DNA from: an uncultured Paraprevotella sp.
GTDB taxonomy: Bacteria > Bacteroidota > Bacteroidia > Bacteroidales > Bacteroidaceae
Assembly: GCA_900766785.1 (NCBI GenBank)
Contig: CAAFWT010000035.1
Coordinates: forward strand, 1 to 13,431
DNA length: 13,431 bases
Reading direction: 5' to 3'
Shown: piece after piece, positions 4,976 through 11,176 of the stretch
Numbering within the stretch: position 1 is the stretch's first letter
Layout of the letters: each line of letters opens with the position of its first letter
Position numbers and translations under genes: made by a program
Notes under the pieces: generated by a model
Database searches by the model: none
What the model saw: only the letters and a program-made list of their open reading frames with translations
What the model was told of the DNA's origin: nothing

Positions 4976-7447
4976 ATGAGAATCAAGTACCTGAGTCTGC
5001 TGATGGCAGCCCTTCTGCTCACAGCAACTCCCTCTTCGGCCAAAGACCGCAAAGAGAAAGACAAGACAGAGCAATCCGCCAAAGAGAAGAAGACAAAGAA
5101 ATCAGAGGAGAAGAACAAGGACTCAAAGAGCGACAGCAAGAAAAGCCGCAAGAAGAAAAAACAACCTGAGCAACCACAAAAACCCGCCGAAGAGAAACCT
5201 TCTGTGGACCGACCGGGACTCTTCCGCGTGACCAAACTGAAGAATGAATGGTTCTTCCACATTCCCGACAGCCTGATTGGCAGAGACTTCCTGACCACCA
5301 CACGTTTCACCTCCACGCCATCCGACAGTCGTAAGTTCGGAGGCGAACAGGTCAACGAGCAGATGGTGTATTTCCAAAAGGTAAATGACGAGCAGATGCT
5401 CATACGCGCCAAACTCATCATCAATGTGGCCGACTCCACACAAGCCATCAGCCGTGCCATAAAGATCAGCAACGAGAATCCCATCATAGGCTCATTCAAG
5501 ATAGAGGAACACAAGGACGGAGCCTATAAGATCAAGGTATCACCCTTCTTCAATCAGGACAACCCTGCCCTGGGACTGCCTCAGTATGTAAAGAGCGGAT
5601 ATGGACTGCAAGGGCTGCTGAACGATATGAGCTATGTGGAGGATATCAAGTCCTTCCCCCTGAACACCGAGGTGCGTCTGGTAAAGACATACGCCACTGG
5701 CCCCACTGCCACCCTTCCTGCAGCACAAAGCACAGGAAAGGTAACCCTGGGACTGAACATCAGTTTCATTCTGCTACCCAGACAACCCATGATGAAGCGC
5801 TATTACGACCCTCGAGTAGGCTTCTTTGCTGACAGCTATACCAGTTTCACTGACGAGCAGCAACGAGTGGAAGGCAAGAAATTCATCACACGATGGAGAC
5901 TGGAACCACGGCCCGAGGATGTGGAGAAGATGCGACGGGGCGAACTGGTGGAACCCATGAAGCCTATAGTATACTACATAGACCCTGCCACTCCGAAACA
6001 ATGGCGCAAGTATCTGATACAGGGTGTCAATGACTGGCAGAAGGCCTTCGAAAAAGCAGGATTCAAGAATGCCATCATAGGTAAGGAATGGCCCGAGAAC
6101 GATTCCACCATGAGCATGGAAGATGCACGGTACAGCTGCATACGTTATCTGGCAAGCCCCATCGAGAATGCCTACGGTCCCAACGTGCATGATCCACGCT
6201 CTGGAGAGATACTGGAAAGCCACATCTGCTGGTATCACAATGTGATGAGTCTGGTACATGACTGGTACATGGTACAGGCAAGCAGTATAGACGAAGCCGC
6301 ACGATCGATGAACTTCAGTGAGGAACTCATGGGCCAGCTGATACGATTCGTAAGCAGTCATGAGGTGGGACACACCCTGGGACTCAGGCACAACTTCGGA
6401 TCCTCAAGCACAGTACCCGTGGACAGCCTGCGCAACAAGGAATGGGTGGAAGCACACGGACACACCCCCAGCATCATGGACTATGCACGCTTCAACTATG
6501 TGGCACAACCCGAGGACCACATCGGACGCGAAGGCATCTTCCCACGTATCAATGATTATGACGACTGGGCCATCAAATGGGGATACACCTACCTACCGGA
6601 TGCAAAAGATGAGGATGAGGACCACCTGCTCATGGAAGAGATGACAGCAAAGAGCCAGGAGAACCCACGCCTGTGGTGGGGAGACGGAGAGGCTTATGAA
6701 GGCAGACTCGACCCCAGATGCCAGACTGAGGACCTGGGCGATGATGCCATGAAGGCAAGTACCTATGGCATACAGAACCTGAAATATGAACTCAGCCGAC
6801 TGGAAGAATGGACAAAGGACAATCCCAAGGACCTGTATGGCAACGACCTCCGTCGCATGTACAACCAGATAACCGGACAGCTGAAACGCTATTGCGGTCA
6901 TGTGGCACGCAACATCGGAGGCACACGAGTCACCTATCGTACCAAATACCAGGCAGGAGACAGATACGAACCACAACCACGGGAAAAGCAGAAAGCAGCT
7001 CTGAAGTTCATGGACGAGCAGATTCTGCACGAACCCATGTGGCTGAGGGATGTAGGCTATGCACGCCGCATAGCAGCCGACCCTCAGAATCTGACCTCCG
7101 AAGTGGGACAGTATGCCATCACCTTGCTGATGGACCGTCTGGACTACCTCAACGAACTTTATTCGCCACAGGATTATCTCACCGACCTCAGCAAACTGGT
7201 GTTCAGTGAGGCCTACTCAGGAAAGAAGGTCACTCCCTACCGAAAGGCCATCCAGAGAGAGATGCTCAGTCATCTGCTGCGTGCCCATGGCAACAGCAAT
7301 GCGAATATCCAGCCTGCCGTCCTGTACACCTTACGTCAGCTGGAGGAACTCTCCAGAAAGGCGGGCCATTCCACAGCCGACATAGACAGCCGCGCTTACT
7401 GGCAGCACATCTTCGACCAGATAGGAAGAGAATTGACCTGGAAGTAA
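4976..7447 (+). CDS. exported zinc-dependent metalloprotease (DUF5118/DUF5117/Met-zincin)
   Basis: The 823-residue protein fits the large Bacteroidetes family that combines DUF5118, DUF5117 and a Met-zincin catalytic domain (formerly DUF4953). A type I signal peptide (about 1-22, ending SSA) directs export. Residues 23-75 are a very Lys/Glu/Ser-rich low-complexity segment. DUF5118-like sequence follows at about 76-125 and DUF5117-like sequence at about 126-320. The catalytic motif HEVGHTLGLRH spans 462-472, giving zinc ligands His462, His466 and His472 and the catalytic Glu463. A Met-turn SIMDY lies at 499-503 (Met501). All key residues are intact, so it should be active. There is no lipobox and no T9SS C-terminal signal, so a periplasmic location is likely. 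The natural substrate is unknown. The gene is monocistronic, with its own promoter and a following terminator. Confidence 0.9.
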   Translation: MRIKYLSLLMAALLLTATPSSAKDRKEKDKTEQSAKEKKTKKSEEKNKDSKSDSKKSRKKKKQPEQPQKPAEEKPSVDRPGLFRVTKLKNEWFFHIPDSLIGRDFLTTTRFTSTPSDSRKFGGEQVNEQMVYFQKVNDEQMLIRAKLIINVADSTQAISRAIKISNENPIIGSFKIEEHKDGAYKIKVSPFFNQDNPALGLPQYVKSGYGLQGLLNDMSYVEDIKSFPLNTEVRLVKTYATGPTATLPAAQSTGKVTLGLNISFILLPRQPMMKRYYDPRVGFFADSYTSFTDEQQRVEGKKFITRWRLEPRPEDVEKMRRGELVEPMKPIVYYIDPATPKQWRKYLIQGVNDWQKAFEKAGFKNAIIGKEWPENDSTMSMEDARYSCIRYLASPIENAYGPNVHDPRSGEILESHICWYHNVMSLVHDWYMVQASSIDEAARSMNFSEELMGQLIRFVSSHEVGHTLGLRHNFGSSSTVPVDSLRNKEWVEAHGHTPSIMDYARFNYVAQPEDHIGREGIFPRINDYDDWAIKWGYTYLPDAKDEDEDHLLMEEMTAKSQENPRLWWGDGEAYEGRLDPRCQTEDLGDDAMKASTYGIQNLKYELSRLEEWTKDNPKDLYGNDLRRMYNQITGQLKRYCGHVARNIGGTRVTYRTKYQAGDRYEPQPREKQKAALKFMDEQILHEPMWLRDVGYARRIAADPQNLTSEVGQYAITLLMDRLDYLNELYSPQDYLTDLSKLVFSEAYSGKKVTPYRKAIQREMLSHLLRAHGNSNANIQPAVLYTLRQLEELSRKAGHSTADIDSRAYWQHIFDQIGRELTWK

Positions 7448-7460
7448 GGCACAAGCCTTA
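7445..7460 (+). other. hairpin overlapping the metalloprotease stop codon
   Basis: TAAGGC-ACAA-GCCTTA is a six-pair stem with a four-base loop that includes the TAA stop codon, followed by an AT-rich tract. It may add to termination or protect the 3' end ahead of the larger hairpin at 7478-7524. Confidence 0.4.
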
Positions 7461-7477
7461 TACATTATATATATAGC

Positions 7478-7524
7478 AAAGCCACGGACAGCACCCCACA
7501 CGAGGAGACTTTGTCCGTGGCTTT
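7478..7524. terminator. bidirectional terminator between metalloprotease and alpha-galactosidase genes
   Basis: AAAGCCACGGACA (7478-7490) pairs perfectly over 13 bp with TGTCCGTGGCTTT (7512-7524), with a 21-nt loop. The stem ends in CTTT followed by ACTTTA, and in AAAG on the other side, so either strand gives a short U-rich exit. It lies 30 nt after the metalloprotease stop and about 27 nt beyond the alpha-galactosidase stop. Confidence 0.85.
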
Positions 7525-7551
7525 ACTTTATCTCAGGAATAGTCCTGCTGC

Positions 7552-9732
7552 TTACTCCAGCACCAGCACCCTACTGCTGCCCTCGTTGGCAGTAAGCACA
7601 TTCAGTCCCACCTTCATCAGATAGTCGCCACTGTACTGCTTACCATCACACTCCAGCCAGGACTTGGCACCAGGCATCAGATTCGTCTCGCGCACAGTAT
7701 ACACCTTGCGGGCATCCAGTCCCTGCAGTTTCACATTGCGCAGAGGTTCCTTGTAACGGGGATGCAGGTCATACACGAAGAGCACAGCACGCTGCCTATC
7801 CTTGCTCACATAGTTGAGCGCACAATGGTCCGATTCATAGGGCGAAACCAAGCGATACTGATCTCCCTCCAGGATTACAGGCTTCATGTCATTGTAGTTC
7901 TTGACTGCACTCTGCACAAACTTATACTCGTCCTGAGAAAGTGATTTCAAATCGATATCAAAGCCCAGCTTACACGAACTGCACACATCCGTGCGGAACT
8001 TCACACTGGCACGTCTGTTCCAGTTCGTGACATGCGAACCCATGGTCTTAGCAGGGAAGAACTTCGAGAGGCTCCACTGTATATAGATACGCTCATAGGG
8101 GTCGGTATCGTCAGAGCACCAGAACTCGGTGAAGTACTTCAGCATCTCGTAGTCCATACATCCTCCTCCACCCGAGCAGAGCATCATAGGCAGACGGGGA
8201 TACTTGGCATGCAGACGTGTGAGCACATTATAGATACCACGCACATGATCGATATACAAGCGTCCCTGGTCATGCTTGAGATAAGGCGAATAGATGTTGG
8301 TGATGACACTATTGCAGTCCCACTTGAAGTAAGCCACGTCAGGATTCTCCGTCATGATACGGTCCACAATATTATACACATAATCCTGTACCTTGGGATT
8401 GGAGATATCCAGTACAAGCTGGTTGCGATAGTAATAGGTCTCACGATTGGGTTGCATGATGACCCAGTCGGGATGTTTCTCGAAGAGTTCGCTTTTGGGA
8501 TTGACCATCTCTGGCTCTACCCAGATACCAAACTTCACACCTGCCTTCTGGGCATCTCTCACCAGCCCAGGTATTCCTTCAGGCAACTTATCCTGGGTAG
8601 CTTCCCAGTCACCCAAGCCTGCACGATCGTCCTTGCGAGGATACTTATTAGCAAACCATCCGTCATCAAGCAGGAACATGTCCACACCCAGGTCCTTGGC
8701 ATCTTTCATCAATTCTGCCAAACTCTGCTGATTGAAGTTGAAACCTGTGTTCTCCCAGTTGTTGAGCAGAGTCAAGCGATCCTCTGTGCCCATGTTCACC
8801 TGATAAAGTCGTGCCCAGTTATGAAGGTTTCTGCTGGCCTCACCCACACCATGACTGCTGAGTGTGAAGATAAACTCCGGTGTGGTGAACACCTCACCTG
8901 CCTTCAGCCTGTAATCAGAAGCATAAGGATTGATGGCAGGTATCACACGCAGAGCGCCCACATTATCCACTTCAAAGGTAAACTGGAAATTACCTGGCCA
9001 TCCTATAGTGCCCAGCATCACCTGCCCCTCACTTTCTCTGGCAGGAGCATCAAACCCAAGTTCGAAGAAAGGTTCCTGCTGCATGGCAGCACGTGTCCCC
9101 AGTTTGGTATCCACTATCTTCTTACCCTTGGTCAACTGTGCAGTCTCTGGCTGACCTTCCTTGGCCCAGTCGCCATGATAAGTGGTCACGTAGTAACTCG
9201 CGGATTTGAAGTAAAGCATCGTGGAGGCATAGCGCCACAGGGTGACAGCAGATTTCTCCTTGTGTGAGATTTCACTCCAAGCCTTGATGACGTTCTCCTT
9301 CGTATAAGCCACATAATGCAGGACCACCGTGACAGGATATTCCTTGTCGGCCAATGTGATGATGGTCTCTGTTCCTCCCTCCACAGCCTTCTGTTCACAG
9401 GACTGGAAATACAGATAGGTGGTCATGTTTCCATCGGCATGGGTTATTGCCAGGGCAGGCTCAAAGAAATCCTCGGCACCCGAGGTAGCATAGACCTCAT
9501 GTCCACGCTGGCAGACAGATCCATCAGAAGCTGCATAAACATCCCATTTCAACTGATCATAATCAGAGGCATCAAGCAATCTGTCGCCCAGATATACTTG
9601 ATAGAGTCTCCCCTTGGGCGAGACCTTCAGGACAAGATCTGTCTTTTCTGTAGACACACGGATTGTCTTTTGCGAAAAGGCCGCACATACCGTCATACAG
9701 GCTGCGGCAAGCATAAAGATTGTTCTTCTCAT
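7552..9732 (-). CDS. secreted alpha-galactosidase, GH36 family
   Basis: GH36 retaining enzymes release terminal alpha-galactose from raffinose-family sugars, melibiose or galactomannan. The protein has 726 residues with a signal peptide (about 1-20, AAFS before Gln21), so it acts in the periplasm or outside the inner membrane. An N-terminal beta-sandwich domain (about 25-320) precedes the TIM-barrel. LLDDGWF is at 354-360, WVEPEMV at 404-410 and KWDCN at 470-474 with nucleophile Asp472. SDDTDP at 540-545 carries the likely acid/base Asp542, 70 residues on, as in characterised GH36 enzymes. A C-terminal beta domain (about 620-726) closes the protein. SGGGGCMD (520-527) has Cys-Met where many GH36 enzymes have Arg plus another residue. 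No SusC/SusD pair or regulator adjoins it, so it is a stand-alone gene rather than part of a visible polysaccharide utilisation locus. Substrate preference is not evident. Confidence 0.93.
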   Translation of the reverse strand: MRRTIFMLAAACMTVCAAFSQKTIRVSTEKTDLVLKVSPKGRLYQVYLGDRLLDASDYDQLKWDVYAASDGSVCQRGHEVYATSGAEDFFEPALAITHADGNMTTYLYFQSCEQKAVEGGTETIITLADKEYPVTVVLHYVAYTKENVIKAWSEISHKEKSAVTLWRYASTMLYFKSASYYVTTYHGDWAKEGQPETAQLTKGKKIVDTKLGTRAAMQQEPFFELGFDAPARESEGQVMLGTIGWPGNFQFTFEVDNVGALRVIPAINPYASDYRLKAGEVFTTPEFIFTLSSHGVGEASRNLHNWARLYQVNMGTEDRLTLLNNWENTGFNFNQQSLAELMKDAKDLGVDMFLLDDGWFANKYPRKDDRAGLGDWEATQDKLPEGIPGLVRDAQKAGVKFGIWVEPEMVNPKSELFEKHPDWVIMQPNRETYYYRNQLVLDISNPKVQDYVYNIVDRIMTENPDVAYFKWDCNSVITNIYSPYLKHDQGRLYIDHVRGIYNVLTRLHAKYPRLPMMLCSGGGGCMDYEMLKYFTEFWCSDDTDPYERIYIQWSLSKFFPAKTMGSHVTNWNRRASVKFRTDVCSSCKLGFDIDLKSLSQDEYKFVQSAVKNYNDMKPVILEGDQYRLVSPYESDHCALNYVSKDRQRAVLFVYDLHPRYKEPLRNVKLQGLDARKVYTVRETNLMPGAKSWLECDGKQYSGDYLMKVGLNVLTANEGSSRVLVLE

Positions 9733-9850
9733 TGAATATATTATTATTGGTTATCGTTTCCTCTGGCAAAGCCACATACTGCTTGTCATCGGCATCCAGC
9801 ACACATAATGTAGGCCACGCACAGCACAACAGATGGGATAAACTCTTCTG

Positions 9851-9858
9851 CAAATATA
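9851..9858 (-). promoter_or_regulatory. alpha-galactosidase promoter, -7 box
   Basis: On the minus strand the sequence is TATATTTG followed by CAG, an exact TAnnTTTG match. It gives a leader of about 110 nt before the ATG at 9732. It lies just downstream of the terminator of the preceding lipoprotein gene, which supports independent transcription. A clear -33 TTTG box is not visible. Confidence 0.6.
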
Positions 9859-9915
9859 CGGCATTTATAGGAAACACACAGGAAATCACCAAGAATCCCT
9901 CCGAAAACAAAAGGC

Positions 9916-9961
9916 TTCCCCTGCAGGCACCTGCTTTCAAGAAGCAAGTGCTGCAGGGGAA
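9916..9961 (-). terminator. terminator of the DUF4595-like lipoprotein gene
   Basis: TTCCCCTGCAG (9916-9926) pairs with CTGCAGGGGAA (9951-9961). After a bulged G the stem continues with CAC/GTG (9928-9930 with 9948-9950) and, past one mismatch, TGCTT/AAGCA (9932-9936 with 9942-9946), closing on the five-base loop TCAAG. On the minus strand a U-rich tract (GCCTTTTGTTTTC) follows, making a good intrinsic terminator about 40 nt after the lipoprotein stop. Confidence 0.88.
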
Positions 9962-10002
9962 GAATGAACAAGAAAGGAATGGCGAAAAACCTTCACCAAT
10001 CC

Positions 10003-10998
10003 TTATTCTGAATAGATACTATAATTAAATCTCACTACACCATAAGGAATTCCATTACTCCAGGTTTCAACTGTCTTCACCTTCTGTGTGTTATCCCACA
10101 TCGTATATGTGAAGTTATAAGTATAAGTCTCTACTTCAACTTCGCCGTCATCATCCTTGTCAACGCTTCTTGAAGTCATGGTAGAGGGCAGGGTGGCACT
10201 TGCATTGCCCAGATACCCCTGGGTAGCCAAGATATAGAGGATATGACTATAAATAGATACGCCAACAGCCAGATTGGGGGTGAAGATGTTATAATAGTTG
10301 GAAGGTGAAGTGGAATCATATCCGAAGGACCAACTATAGGAACCCTCACTTGTAGCACCACCTACTTTTGTCAGCACATCCCCCGAATAATCATACTTGA
10401 TGGTAACCTTATCGGAACCCTTTTCGGTTTCTTTTTCTCCGTTCTCTATCGTCACATCTTCCCAGTTACAGGTAACACTATTGGACAACAGGCGCCCCTT
10501 GGCATTATAGTTTAGGGAGGACTTGTATACGTAACGTTCGGTAGAACTTGAACTTTGGCCATTAGAATTGTAGGAATAGGAGTCTATCTGTTCCTCGGTA
10601 TAACTGATAAGAAAACCATTCTTATCGAATTGAAAACCGGAACCTATGCTCTTTACTGATTCATGACTCACACCATCATTATAGGTATAGGATGAAACAA
10701 TGCGGAGGAGTTTCCTTGAAGCAGGCTGATCAGCTCTGGTCACACCATCGTACTCAAATACATACTCATTTCCATCACACACGACCTTGGCAATCGTACC
10801 GTCTCCATTGTAAGTAACTGTCATGGGACTGTTACCCTCAATACTGGACACACGCACTCCATCCACCACCGAAGCAGGAATGCCGAATTCAACTCCCCCA
10901 GAAGAAGGATTTCCACCACCATTGTCATCATCACCACTGCATGCAGTGAACATCACGCCCGCCATGGCAAGGAGGGCCAGACCAAACATCTTTTTCAT
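10003..10998 (-). CDS. surface lipoprotein, DUF4595-like
   Basis: The protein has 331 residues. Its lipoprotein signal peptide (1-19) ends in lipobox FTAC with Cys20, followed by SGDDD, the acidic lipoprotein export signal that places Bacteroidetes lipoproteins on the cell surface. A Gly/Asn/Ser-rich linker runs to about residue 35. The rest is beta-rich, with repeated short strands ending in Asn-Gly or Asp-Gly turns (VTYNGDGTIAKVV, FDKNGFLISY, YSYNSNGQ, NYNAKGRLLS). This fits the DUF4595 family of Bacteroidetes, whose function is unknown. The ATG at 10998 gives the full signal peptide. A hairpin (11020-11045) lies 21 nt upstream and a strong terminator follows. The large LRR surface gene lies 178 nt upstream on the same strand, so cotranscription is possible. 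Confidence 0.8.
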   Translation of the reverse strand: MKKMFGLALLAMAGVMFTACSGDDDNGGGNPSSGGVEFGIPASVVDGVRVSSIEGNSPMTVTYNGDGTIAKVVCDGNEYVFEYDGVTRADQPASRKLLRIVSSYTYNDGVSHESVKSIGSGFQFDKNGFLISYTEEQIDSYSYNSNGQSSSSTERYVYKSSLNYNAKGRLLSNSVTCNWEDVTIENGEKETEKGSDKVTIKYDYSGDVLTKVGGATSEGSYSWSFGYDSTSPSNYYNIFTPNLAVGVSIYSHILYILATQGYLGNASATLPSTMTSRSVDKDDDGEVEVETYTYNFTYTMWDNTQKVKTVETWSNGIPYGVVRFNYSIYSE

Positions 10999-11019
10999 AT
11001 CGATAATAGTTAAAGGTTT

Positions 11020-11045
11020 TGTGACGTCTACCCCCTGACGTCACA
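11020..11045. promoter_or_regulatory. perfect inverted repeat just upstream of the lipoprotein gene
   Basis: TGTGACGTC (11020-11028) and GACGTCACA (11037-11045) form a perfect 9-bp inverted repeat around an 8-base spacer, ending 21 nt before the lipoprotein ATG. Both arms contain TGACGTC, so the site resembles an operator. In RNA it would be a stable stem in the leader, or a terminator-like stem behind the upstream gene. No U-run follows on the minus strand, which argues against simple termination. I see no consensus -7 box in the 178-nt gap. Confidence 0.5.
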
Positions 11046-11176
11046 TCATTTATCTTGAAAATTCTACTTTTTTACTTACAGTCAGACATCCACATAGGGT
11101 AAGGATTATACTCAATCATGCTTCAGTCTGCTCAAGAATATAGTTCCGTTGTTCTCTTAGTTCAGAAGACATGAGA

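Noticed and set aside
8032..9267. 411-codon plus-strand open frame inside the alpha-galactosidase gene
   Set aside because: It is antisense to a gene with complete GH36 catalytic motifs and has no recognisable protein features.
7552..9732. Possible polysaccharide utilisation locus around the alpha-galactosidase
   Set aside because: No SusC/SusD-like pair, other glycosidase or sensor regulator is present in the window; the neighbours are a protease and a DUF4595-like lipoprotein.
11105..11135. TTGAGC and TATAAT on the minus strand with a 19-bp spacer, like an E. coli sigma-70 promoter
   Set aside because: Bacteroidetes primary sigma factors use TAnnTTTG rather than TATAAT, the spacer is longer than optimal and the region is AT-rich, so the match is probably chance.
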